From NCBI RefSeq assembly GCF_900182555.1, contig NZ_FXTH01000005.1, forward strand, positions 241,651 through 305,650: a stretch of 64,000 bases of DNA, in the 5' to 3' direction. Below the pieces are notes generated by a model. That model was not told the DNA's origin. It worked only from the letters and a program-made list of their open reading frames with translations, and ran no database searches. Of the stretch, positions 47,182 through 55,704 are shown in pieces. The translations under genes were made by a program, and so were the position numbers. Position 1 is the first letter of the stretch. Each line of letters opens with the position of its first letter. The DNA comes from Fodinibius sediminis (GTDB lineage Bacteria > Bacteroidota > Rhodothermia > Balneolales > Balneolaceae).

Positions 47182-47244
47182 TCTAAACGAACGCTTTGAT
47201 AATCTTCAGTGTTGTATGATCTTATTTCTAAGCGAATGTTTAGA
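47182..47244. promoter_or_regulatory. Paired operator-like sites upstream of the CMD gene
   Basis: TCTAAACGAACGCTTTGA (47182-47199) and TCTAAGCGAATGTTTAGA (47227-47244) are inverted copies of each other at 14 of 18 positions. Each holds half-sites like the AACGNNCG type bound by many TetR regulators. They sit between the TetR gene and the gene at 47273. The link to this TetR protein is inferred from position. Confidence 0.5.
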
Positions 47245-47272
47245 TATTAATTAAAACCTAACCCGTATTAAT

Positions 47273-47842
47273 ATGAGTACCCAACAATCAGCATCACTGG
47301 AACCAGCAACACTGGAAAGTGCACCTGCTAAATCACAGGAATTACTACAGGAGGCAAAGGATAACCTGGGCTTTGTCCCCAATATGTATAAATACATGGC
47401 CCAAAATCCCTCTCTGTTGAATTCCTATTATCGTTCTTACAATGCCTTCCGTGAACAGGCCGGCTTTTCTCCGGTCGAGCAGGAAGTTATTCTGCTTTCG
47501 ATCAGCTTTGAGAATCGTTGTCACTACTGTATGGCAGCGCACAGCTTCCTGGCAGAGAATGCTTCCAATGTACCTGAAGAAGTGACGGAAGCCATTCGCG
47601 AGGGCAAGGAGGTCCCCGATGCCCGGCTGGCGGCATTGAGTTTACTGGCCCGAAGTATGGTGGTCAATCGGGGTCGTCCGGCGAAAGAAGAATTGGATGC
47701 CTTTTTTAATGCGGGTTACGAGGAACAGCACCTTCTGGGCATTATTACGGCAGTGGGCGTTAAGACATTTTCTAATTATATGAATCACATTGTTCAGACA
47801 CCTGTGGATAAGGTTTTTTCTGATCATTCCTGGAGCGATTAG
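47273..47842 (+). CDS. Carboxymuconolactone decarboxylase-family (AhpD-like) protein
   Basis: The 189-residue protein has the CMD fold with the AhpD active-site pattern: ENRCHYCMAAHSFL contains the CxxC pair and nearby His. The family includes alkylhydroperoxidase AhpD-like disulfide reductases; proteins with the LGFVPNMYKYMAQNP start are often annotated as peroxidase-related. It is probably regulated by the TetR protein upstream in response to oxidative or electrophile stress. Confidence 0.88.
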   Translation: MSTQQSASLEPATLESAPAKSQELLQEAKDNLGFVPNMYKYMAQNPSLLNSYYRSYNAFREQAGFSPVEQEVILLSISFENRCHYCMAAHSFLAENASNVPEEVTEAIREGKEVPDARLAALSLLARSMVVNRGRPAKEELDAFFNAGYEEQHLLGIITAVGVKTFSNYMNHIVQTPVDKVFSDHSWSD

Positions 47843-48798
47843 ATAAGGTCTTCGTCCCCGTTGTGATGGAGGCATTATAGCGGTCGAACAGAAACAAAGC
47901 ATCAATTTTCGGTGAAAAAAGAACAGGGGAGGTTTGCGGGCCTTTCTTGTTCATGGTATGGGCGAAAAGCCCTGTTGATGGCAGGTTTCACTTATGTTGC
48001 AAAGAGCGCAATGGAGTGCAGCAGTTACGCATGCGGTACGCTGCCCCGCACTTTATTTGAAGGAGGAAGCAATTATGCTCAAATAGTTCGTGCTGGAACA
48101 GGAACTTGCCAATTATTTCCCGGTGACTTCCAACAACATGGGCGTCCTCAGTGATATGGAAGCCTCATATTGCTGGCGATTAAGGGGGGGGCATCCCCGC
48201 TCGATCTTGTCCATCGTTTGTTTGAAGGCCGGGAAGTCCGTTTCAGCGGCTTCTCTGGAGGTGTCTGCAATGAAGTCATTCCAATTGCTGCTTTTTCCTG
48301 GTCAGGTACTGAAGCGAAATAAGTGTTCTTGTCAACCCGTATTTTCACGGGAAACCGTTTAACGACCAGTTCCTGGAATTCACATGGGACATACTTGCAG
48401 GAGTTTTCGGTGTGAATCGATACTTTCTCCTGAAGCTGTTAGATTCATTTCATTGTATGAATTCTATTTTCCATGAAAATATTATTGATAGGCAGTGATC
48501 GATGTGATTTGCAGAGGTCAAGTGACAGGTTCTTTTTCGGCCCGAAACGAATCGATGTCGTCAAGAATTTTTTAATAGGCCACGTTGCACGACATCTACA
48601 ATAGAACAGACCAATCCGGTTTTTGAAATGCGTATGTATAAGGGGTTGCCTCAGATGCTCTGTATGAATTTTTTGTAATAGCTCTTCAAACCTCTCATAA
48701 AAGGGCCAGGATAAGGCCTGAATCAAATCACCCCGGATGTCGCATAATCTTTTTCTTGGAGATCACCTGAGGCAGGACGAAGATGAAGGGTAGTCCGT
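47843..48798. other. Gene-poor region with possible coding remnants
   Basis: About 950 bases hold no convincing gene. The plus strand has short frames with scattered stops. The minus strand has a 56-codon open stretch between about 48310 and 48145 with an alternating charged pattern (TDFPAFKQTMDKIERG), lacking a start at its head, which may be the decayed tail of a gene. No IS ends were recognised. Confidence 0.45.
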
Positions 48799-49914
48799 CT
48801 ATTTATCGATGATCTGTTTACAAATTGTGAGGGGGTAGATACAGGAACTGGGAAAGAAATCAGCAATAGCAAACCAATAGCCATTGTAGGAAGTGACCGC
48901 ATTGAGCCTTGTTCCGGCTCTGGGCCCGTCCACTGCTTCACCGAAGATGGTCCATTTATTTCCTTCCTGATCGCTCATGATTACAGGCAGGTTATCCTGG
49001 ACAGCTTCAAAATCAAAAATGGTACCATTGGGCAGGGTGCGTGAGAAGCTTACGACGAAGCTGTATTTGGCACTTCCTGCTGTTACGAAGGAATTATTTT
49101 CAGTATCCACATTATTGACTTGGATACTATCACCCATGGAATTAACAGGAAATACCTGGATATTGGAATTTACATTTGTTCCCTGAGAAAGGAAGACGGC
49201 ATGTACAATGGTTTTGTTGGGTAATCGCTTATCCTGGTTTTTTATTGGAAATAAGATATCGCTGTGATCCGTCAGGTAATCCTCTCCATAGGCATAGCCC
49301 CGGTAAAAACGACTATATCCGGTCTGGGTAGTCAGAACGCGGGAGTCCGGATACATCATTTTCAAGGTCTTCCAGGTTGTCTGTACTACTTGATAGGTAT
49401 GCAAGTGTTTTCCTTTGAGCGCTCCCTGAATACCTCGCATTTGCATTTGTGACCAATTTGTATTGGTAGAACGGTCGTATGGAATCAGGTTATTTCTGTA
49501 TAATAAACCTGATACGCCAAATTCAACCACCTCGCCGTTTACCGTTCGGTCCCATGCAATGCCGGTCCCGGTAAGCGGGCAGTACGTCAGTGAAAAATAC
49601 GTTTCACCACTGCGATCATTAATAACTTCATGCCAGTCCAGGATCTGATGCGGATAGACTTTGATCTCATTGTCTATTTTTATGCCAATGACCAGTCGAT
49701 CGTCCTGCACGTAGGTGACCTGATTGGCCGGGGCAAAAATGGGTTGGTCGATGGAGGGGATCCCATCTCTGCCAGGGCCTCCGTCAACTATTTCATCTTC
49801 CGAAACCAGCCAGTCGTTGCTGGTAGTTTCAGAAAAATTGCTTGAGGTGGTTTGACTACAGCTTGCTAAAAATACAACCAGCAGAGGAAAAAAAAGAAAT
49901 TTTTGGAGTGGCAT
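48799..49914 (-). CDS. DUF3179 domain lipoprotein
   Basis: The 371-residue protein has a lipoprotein signal (LVVFLASC, lipobox Cys19) and the DUF3179 domain: DGIPSIDQPIFAPANQ at the start, IGIKIDNEIKVYPHQILDWH with the conserved His, and SLTYCPLTGTGIAWDR with the conserved Cys. GYSRFYRGYAYGEDY and FPIKNQDKRLPNKT follow. DUF3179 proteins are secreted or lipid-anchored and of unknown function. It is divergent from the outer-membrane barrel gene. Confidence 0.9.
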   Translation of the reverse strand: MPLQKFLFFPLLVVFLASCSQTTSSNFSETTSNDWLVSEDEIVDGGPGRDGIPSIDQPIFAPANQVTYVQDDRLVIGIKIDNEIKVYPHQILDWHEVINDRSGETYFSLTYCPLTGTGIAWDRTVNGEVVEFGVSGLLYRNNLIPYDRSTNTNWSQMQMRGIQGALKGKHLHTYQVVQTTWKTLKMMYPDSRVLTTQTGYSRFYRGYAYGEDYLTDHSDILFPIKNQDKRLPNKTIVHAVFLSQGTNVNSNIQVFPVNSMGDSIQVNNVDTENNSFVTAGSAKYSFVVSFSRTLPNGTIFDFEAVQDNLPVIMSDQEGNKWTIFGEAVDGPRAGTRLNAVTSYNGYWFAIADFFPSSCIYPLTICKQIIDK

Positions 49915-49989
49915 ATGTTTTACCCCACATACGGGAATGGTAAATGATCATTTTTTCATGTAGTACAGAGATGCTTTAAAACAACAGGA

Positions 49990-50007
49990 TCTTACTTTTT
50001 AGTAAGA
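49990..50007. promoter_or_regulatory. Palindrome in the DUF3179/outer-membrane-barrel divergent promoter
   Basis: TCTTACT and AGTAAGA flank a TTTT centre in the 184-base region between the two divergent starts. It could be an operator or a short hairpin; no regulator gene is adjacent. Confidence 0.35.
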
Positions 50008-50098
50008 AGTGGTCCTCTAAAGCCATCACATATAAGTAAACAGGTATATAACTGTTGGTTTGCAAAGGAGTAGTTTCTTTTGAAAGTAACGTTCTGGC

Positions 50099-51130
50099 AT
50101 GATGATGCAGGTAATAAAAAGTCGAACCGGAAGGGACCGTCTCCGTAGGAGGCGGGTATTTCTTATCATTTTGCTGTCTGTATTTTTGGTTTCATCCTTT
50201 GCTACAGCCCAAACATGCAGTTGTGCTGGAGCGCCCCTTATCAGTTCGCAGTCATACATGGCGGTATCAAAAGGGAATTTGCTGGTGGGGTTGACCTGGG
50301 AGCACAATAATATTTCAGATTTATATAATGGAACTCAGGAACTAACCAACCGGAGCCAACAGCGAATCACGAACACCGCGCTGCTGGAGGTTAATTATGG
50401 GCTGAGTAATCATTTTTTCGTGACGGGCACGCTTACATTTATCAACAAGCAAAGAACGACTGGACTTCAGAATTCCAGCGGAGAAGAGACGACTTCAACA
50501 CAGGGGATTGGCGATGGTCTGTTGATGTTGAAATATAATCTGCTTAATCAAAGTCTCTGGAATCCATACCAGCTAAGCGTGGGGGCAGGGGCTAAAATAC
50601 CAATTGCAAAAACCTCATTGCAGTCGAATGGCTTATCGCTGAATGCCGATATGCAACCCGGCACCGGGGCCTGGGATGGCGTAGGCTGGTTTTTGTTCTC
50701 AAGGACTTTCAGATCTGCCAATATAAATCTACATATGAATGGTAGTTACCGATCAACCGGCACGAACACGCGATTCAATGCCTCTGACCGGTACAAATTT
50801 GGGAATGAATTTGTATCTGTTCTAGGGGTATCCGGACCGATGGCTGATAGGTTTTCCTACAGTATCATTGTTAAATATCGAACGACCAGCTCTGACAAAC
50901 GCAATGGAAATGTGTTACCCAATACAGGAGGAGAGTGGCTGAATTTCAGGCCGGGAGTTGGGTACCCTTTGTCGGACCGGTTAAGCATTCAGCTTAATGG
51001 AGAAATTCCGCTCTATCAGAATTTGAAAGGAACGCAGCCAACAACTTCATACATCCTGTCAGGATCTCTGTTCTTTTATTTCAATAAATCGGAAACGGGA
51101 TTTAACTATGGGCACCCCGGTTCCAGATAA
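50099..51130 (+). CDS. Outer-membrane beta-barrel protein with a Cys pair after the signal
   Basis: After a signal peptide (residues 19-38) the mature protein begins with QTCSCAGAPLISS, a CxC motif. The rest alternates hydrophobic and polar residues in strands separated by short turns (NTALLEVNYGLSNHFFVTGTL, LSVGAGAKIPIAK, LNFRPGVGYPLSDR) and ends with a barrel-like strand, which suggests a 12-to-16-strand porin-like transporter of the MetA/phenol-degradation superfamily. Length is 343 residues. The start is the first of three adjacent ATGs. It sits 74 bases before a secreted thioredoxin-like gene. Confidence 0.75.
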   Translation: MMMQVIKSRTGRDRLRRRRVFLIILLSVFLVSSFATAQTCSCAGAPLISSQSYMAVSKGNLLVGLTWEHNNISDLYNGTQELTNRSQQRITNTALLEVNYGLSNHFFVTGTLTFINKQRTTGLQNSSGEETTSTQGIGDGLLMLKYNLLNQSLWNPYQLSVGAGAKIPIAKTSLQSNGLSLNADMQPGTGAWDGVGWFLFSRTFRSANINLHMNGSYRSTGTNTRFNASDRYKFGNEFVSVLGVSGPMADRFSYSIIVKYRTTSSDKRNGNVLPNTGGEWLNFRPGVGYPLSDRLSIQLNGEIPLYQNLKGTQPTTSYILSGSLFFYFNKSETGFNYGHPGSR

Positions 51131-51204
51131 ATGATAATGAAGTTCTTGTTTCATAGGCTGGGTTAGTGTACACCGCCTCAACTTCTAAATTTGGTTAACT
51201 GAAA

Positions 51205-51741
51205 ATGATGATTAATAGAAGACCTGAGAAACAATATCATCATCGATTATTGTTGGAACTTCTCTGTATCATTGCTTGTGTTGGATACCTTTTGTCTACC
51301 CCCATGTCGGCTTCTGGTCAAGGGCGAATAGATGACGAAAATTTGAAATGGTATAGTTTCAGTGAGGCCGCCCGACTCGCAACGGTGAACCATAAAAAGA
51401 TACTTCTTTTCATGGAGGCAGACTGGTGTTCGGTATGCAAGAGAATGAAAAGGGAGGTCTTTGCGGCCAGAACTATCCAAACGTTTTTAGAGAAGCATTT
51501 CTACTATGTACGGATTAATATCGATTCTGGTAAAAAAATGGTTTTCCAGGGTAGGGCAGTGACGCAAAGATCGTTTAGCAAAAAAATGAAAATGCAGGCA
51601 ACACCAACAGTTATTTTTTTGGATCAAAATAAGTCAATTATTGGCAGTAAAGCCGGATTTATGAATAGGAGTGTGTTTTTGAAGTTGTTGCGCTATATTC
51701 AAACAGAAGCTTATTTGAATCTTTCCTATGAAGAATATTAG
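51205..51741 (+). CDS. Secreted thioredoxin-fold protein
   Basis: The 178-residue protein has an N-terminal hydrophobic segment (residues 15-35), then a thioredoxin fold with the redox motif EADWCSVCKRMKREVF (Cys75, Cys78) and the cis-Pro loop MQATPTVIFLD. The thioredoxin_7/DUF255-like layout suggests a periplasmic reductase or disulfide isomerase. It probably forms an operon with the upstream Cys-bearing barrel protein, which could be its client. Confidence 0.85.
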   Translation: MMINRRPEKQYHHRLLLELLCIIACVGYLLSTPMSASGQGRIDDENLKWYSFSEAARLATVNHKKILLFMEADWCSVCKRMKREVFAARTIQTFLEKHFYYVRINIDSGKKMVFQGRAVTQRSFSKKMKMQATPTVIFLDQNKSIIGSKAGFMNRSVFLKLLRYIQTEAYLNLSYEEY

Positions 51742-52008
51742 CAGATCCAATCCGGTTTCGAGAGTTCTCTGTGGATTGAAAGAAGCAGTTCGACTGATGG
51801 AGTAGGAGGGATCAATCGTGAACCCGTGATAATGATGTTATGCTTCATGTCTGTGACCAGGCCAGGGCAATCTCTACATAAGCTGCTACATCGAGAAGAT
51901 GCATAAGCCGTAGCCCCATCTTTTTAGCACTGCTGGTGGGTTCCTCAGGGACCGGGCTGTGGCCGGGTTATCCCGCAATTTATCTGTAGATTCTATTTAC
52001 AGCTTTCC
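51742..52008. other. Convergent intergenic region
   Basis: Nothing coding is seen here. An imperfect hairpin (GGTTCCTCAGGGACC, near 51943) lies in it but has no T tract, so termination by it is doubtful. Confidence 0.35.
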
Positions 52009-53547
52009 CTATTGATGAATGGTAATATCTCCTCTTGTAATTTCCATAGTTGGATTGGCATCATCGGCATTCCCCTGGTTGGTGTCATAAATTATCCCCG
52101 TTTCATCCCAGATCTTTATTCGTATTTTGTCGCTCTCATTCCCTTCGTTCAAAGAGCCATCCACAGCGCTGATCAGGAAGGAACAGATGCCGGCATTCCC
52201 ATTAACAGTACCGGATCCCTTCAGGAGTGCTTTAGCCCCGTCTACCACCAGCCAGTCATGGGAGGAGCTGTGGAATTTGAAATCTCCTGTTTCAAATACA
52301 AACCGGATGGTTCCGTTTGGTGTTTGGAAGCGCGGCTGATATTTGGATACGATCTCGAATTTCATGCCCCCTGACAGGCCGGGGGCACCCGGATAGGCAC
52401 CGGCGGGGGAATCGATCCAGCCACTACCGGTGAGGAAGCTGGTGATCGATAGTGGTCTTTCTATAAGTTTATACAGGTAGATATCCCAGTTGCCATTGCG
52501 AAAATCTTCCCATACAATGTTGTTACCGGAGATGACTGGACTTGCTGGCAAAGCCTGATCCGTGGTGATACGATATTCGGTGTCAGAGATCAGGTTATAC
52601 AAGTAGACGTGCCAGTTGCCGTCTCGATTATCTATCCAGACAATACGGTTTCCTGAGATGGATGGATTCATTTGCGATGCCGGATCATGGGTGATGCGCG
52701 ATTCAGTACCGGTAGTCAAATTATACAGGTAGATGTCCCAGTTGCCATTACGATTATCCATCCACACAATATGTTCTCCGGAGATGGAAGGATGATATTG
52801 TTCCGCGGGGTCAGAGGTTACAGGCAACTCGGTTGCAGCATCCAGGTCGTACATATAGATATCGGGGGCACCATTTCGATCATCTATCCAGGCAATGCGT
52901 CCTCCGGAGATAGAGGGAAAGTATCTGCCTGCACGACTGGTGGCAATGAGTGATTCGGTGGCTGTGGTCAGGTTATGCCGATAGATGTCCACCTTGCCGC
53001 TGCGATCATCTTCCCATACGATTTGATTGCCCGATATAGCGGGGACAAACTGACCCGCCGGATCAGTGGTAATCTGAAATTCGGTACCGTTGGCCAAATT
53101 ATACAGGTAGATATCTGCATTAAACGTAGATTCACCGTTTTCGTGGTTGCGTTCATCGACCCAAACAACACGACCGTTGGAGATGGCCGGCTTACCCTGT
53201 TGTGCCGGATTGGTGGTGATACGCGATTCGGTGGCCGTGGACAGGTCATAAAGATAGATGTCTCCGTCACCGCTTCGGCTATCCTCCCACACGAGGTAAT
53301 CGCCCGATATGGCCGGGGCAACTTGATGCCGTAGATCAGTAGTGATCTGTATTTCCGTTCCCAATATGCTCATTGTTCGGGCGAAAGATCTTTGCACTGA
53401 GACTGAATCGAGGCTGTCAGCATCCATGGTAGCTGAGAGAATAGCATTGGATTTGTCACAGCTGGTAGCGCTGCTCAGCACAAGCAGCAGTAATATAACG
53501 CCCGTTAGGGCTTCGGCAGTTTTGGATAAGATTGGTCGTATGATCAT
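52009..53547 (-). CDS. Secreted TolB-like seven-repeat beta-propeller with C-terminal secretion/binding domain
   Basis: The protein (512 residues) carries a signal with a possible lipobox (SATSC near residue 30). Seven repeats of about 42 residues follow, each of the form P-ISG-IVW-D-RNG-DIYLYNL-TGTE-IT-DPA, which is a TolB-like seven-bladed propeller. The C-terminal 140 residues (SGWIDSPAGAYPG, HSSSHDWLVVDG, KGSGTVNG, IRIKIWDE) resemble a domain seen at the end of many secreted PKD/HYR-type proteins. At the DNA level blades 4 to 7 repeat with a 126-base period, for example at 52471, 52597, 52723 and 52849. Confidence 0.85.
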   Translation of the reverse strand: MIIRPILSKTAEALTGVILLLLVLSSATSCDKSNAILSATMDADSLDSVSVQRSFARTMSILGTEIQITTDLRHQVAPAISGDYLVWEDSRSGDGDIYLYDLSTATESRITTNPAQQGKPAISNGRVVWVDERNHENGESTFNADIYLYNLANGTEFQITTDPAGQFVPAISGNQIVWEDDRSGKVDIYRHNLTTATESLIATSRAGRYFPSISGGRIAWIDDRNGAPDIYMYDLDAATELPVTSDPAEQYHPSISGEHIVWMDNRNGNWDIYLYNLTTGTESRITHDPASQMNPSISGNRIVWIDNRDGNWHVYLYNLISDTEYRITTDQALPASPVISGNNIVWEDFRNGNWDIYLYKLIERPLSITSFLTGSGWIDSPAGAYPGAPGLSGGMKFEIVSKYQPRFQTPNGTIRFVFETGDFKFHSSSHDWLVVDGAKALLKGSGTVNGNAGICSFLISAVDGSLNEGNESDKIRIKIWDETGIIYDTNQGNADDANPTMEITRGDITIHQ

Positions 53548-54933
53548 TGGAATCCCTTGATATGGTAAAAGAGCTCTCTAAAACCGGAGTGCAGTTGTAT
53601 ATTTGTTCACTTAACCCGGGTATAAACAGATGGTTATGGATTAGAAATTATGTTAGACAATTGAAAAGAAATACAAAATGGGAGTATTGACAAGATGCCT
53701 GTAAGGATTTACCCGTCTTGATGTAGTGCTTGACAAACAGTCCTGAAATAAAAATTTCCATCATGGGTTATTGGTTCATGCCGTCGTTGTAAGGTGGAAA
53801 GAAAACAGTATTGATGCGGGAAGGGATACGACTGGTAGGGAATGGCAGAAAGTTGTTTTCTTTTCCTGGTCCGGTATCTGCGGGTGGATAAGCTTCAGCA
53901 TTTGTCCGTAAGGAGTAAAATAAGCTGTTACTGTGTTGCTCCCATTTATTAGGCGTGTTCAAATTGAAGTGCGATATATGGTGAACCACTGATTGACGTC
54001 CGGTTCTTTAAAAAGGGATCAAGGGGTGATACGGATGATCATTATGCCACTTTGGGAAGTAAGGGTACTGCTGATGATCGGCGGGTTTGAGGGCCGCAAG
54101 AAGAAGCACTCGTAAATGAGAAGATGGCAAAGCGAAGCAAGGCAGGTATAGCCTGAAGGGAAGGGTGAGATATTAATATAGAAAATGCGGATCAGCAGCT
54201 GCCGGTGACAGTCTTGAAATAGAATGTATGGAGAAATAGTATTTTGAAGCTGCTTCATATTTACTGGTTCGAAAGAGAGCGTGCATTTGGTTGTGATCTA
54301 TACGCCAGGTACTGATTTTAGGGGATAAGTTCCAGAGGATATGTTGTTGGTAAGCCTTTTGTAAATGAATGACAGGTACTGCCTCAAGGATGTGGCAATG
54401 ATCTGGAGACGATGGCTCATGTGCTGATGAGATAGTCGTTATGACAAGGGGCAGAGAAAGAAAAGATCGTGGAAGGAAGGTATAACAAAAGCCCTGCCGC
54501 GGCAGAGCTTTCTTTGAATAACTGTTATCAATATACGATGATGGGCCTATACAGAACAAGTTTTTCTATGATAGCCTAATTAATATATGACTAATATATA
54601 ATTAATAAATAGGTGATATAACTTTAATCATTAGCTAATAATAGACGCTTTGCATATGGAAGAACCCATTTTTTGCCCGTTTTCCTCTCATTTAGAGCGC
54701 AAACCGGAGGTGGATGGTTATTCCTGATAACAAGTCCCCGCTTGTTATGTCCTATTGATACTACGGAGAAAGTTGATGATGATATCAAGTCTACCAGCCA
54801 ACTTGTTGACAGTAATGCGGGTAATGTTGGTTCAAGTTTGAATAAAGAGGAGAGGGAAAAGCGATTGGTTGGGGAAGACCAGTAGCGTGTTCAACCCAGC
54901 GCATCCCGTAGACTGGTGCAATAACACCATAGG
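53548..54933. other. Gene-poor 1.4-kb region
   Basis: Short frames on both strands lack ribosome sites, signal peptides and recognisable motifs, and their composition resembles random translation. The first 80 bases carry the promoter of the propeller gene. A hairpin sits near 54500, and 54580-54660 is very AT-rich. No repeat arrays or IS ends were seen. Confidence 0.45.
54491..54516. terminator. GC-rich hairpin with T-rich flank
   Basis: GCCCTGCC pairs with GGCAGAGC with one mismatch and a minimal loop, followed by TTTCTTT on the plus strand and by TTTTG on the minus strand. It looks like a bidirectional terminator, although no expressed gene ends here, which may mean one has been lost. Confidence 0.35.
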
Positions 54934-55167
54934 TTATACTGCCTGAGACCTGTATTGTTGTTTTGCGTAGTAATTATCTATTTGCTTGAAGGCGGCTTCC
55001 AGTGCACCCTCTCTAAATGGTCCGGTGGCAAATATTTCCTTTTCCCCATTAGCAAACGTAACAAATGTTATTCCGGCCATTCTAAACCGTTGCTCTTTGA
55101 CCTTATAGAATCCCCTGTAACTGCCTTTTACGTAATACTCTCTTAGGCGCAGATGAATGTCTGACAT
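54934..55167 (-). CDS. Small hypothetical protein
   Basis: The 77-residue protein has a compact, ordered composition (AGITFVTFANGEKEIFATG in the middle, FREGALEAAFKQIDNYYAKQ near the end) that differs from the random frames around it. It has no signal peptide. The family is not recognised; the start MSDIHLRLREYYVKG suggests a small DNA- or protein-binding domain, but this is only an impression. A 9-bp inverted repeat lies 38 bases upstream. Confidence 0.55.
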   Translation of the reverse strand: MSDIHLRLREYYVKGSYRGFYKVKEQRFRMAGITFVTFANGEKEIFATGPFREGALEAAFKQIDNYYAKQQYRSQAV

Positions 55168-55204
55168 GTGCGATAGTAATTTACTGATGAGCTTATAATT
55201 TACG

Positions 55205-55225
55205 AAAGTGTAAAGCTTACACTTT
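55205..55225. promoter_or_regulatory. Perfect inverted repeat upstream of the small hypothetical gene
   Basis: AAAGTGTAA (55205-55213) and TTACACTTT (55217-55225) are perfect inverted copies with a 3-base centre. Read on the minus strand, an AT-rich TATAAG follows 14 bases downstream of the repeat, ahead of the start at 55167. It is placed like an operator. Confidence 0.45.
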
Positions 55226-55539
55226 TAAACAGATGTAGTAAAAAAGATGATTTCTATGTGGTGTATTATACTACACTAAATCAGGAAAAAAACAGATTGG
55301 CTGGCTATATTTTTTCCCTTGATGATAGTAGGTTTTGCATGGTGATAAGGTGCAGGGCTGTTTGGGGAGCTCTCCAAGCACAGTATTCGGTTTTGAGAGA
55401 GGAAGATCAGGGGGGAGTGGTTCCGTCTCTAATACCATTCTGATACCAAAAAATTTTATGCTTTTAAAAAGGCAAAACATATTCAGAATATAAAAAGCCT
55501 CACAAGTCTATAATATAATGACTCGCAAGGCGTTAGGAG

Positions 55540-55559
55540 TACCCGAGGCCGGACTCGAA
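55540..55559 (-). repeat. tRNA 3'-end fragment, left attachment site of the element
   Basis: The plus strand reads TACCCGAGGCCGGACTCGAA. Read on the minus strand this is the T-loop TTCGAGT, the 3' half of the T-stem CCGGC, the 7-base acceptor strand CTCGGGT and a discriminator A, a tRNA-Leu-type 3' end. The matching 5' T-stem half is absent (the next bases are TATCG), and no 5' acceptor strand follows, so the rest of a tRNA is not here. This is what remains when an element integrates into a tRNA 3' end. The intact copy is predicted on the minus strand beyond the right edge. Confidence 0.6.
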
Positions 55560-55704
55560 TATCGGTTACTGTTCCAACAGCTTTACTGATATTATGCCTT
55601 AATTAGCTTAAAAAGACGTTTTTGGTCATTAAGTCAGTGAGTTTATTGGACTAATAACAAAATTTGTTTTACCATTGTTGTCCCAGATAACTAAATGGTA
55701 AAAC

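Noticed and set aside
54173..54559. 128-codon minus-strand frame
   Set aside because: Ser/His/Pro-rich random-looking translation, a terminator-like hairpin inside it, and no motif.
54673..54885. 70-codon plus-strand frame
   Set aside because: The first half is random-looking and no ribosome site precedes it; only the last 30 residues look protein-like, which is not enough.
55540..55620. Complete tRNA gene
   Set aside because: Only the T-loop and 3' strand are present; the 5' T-stem half, anticodon arm and 5' acceptor strand are missing.
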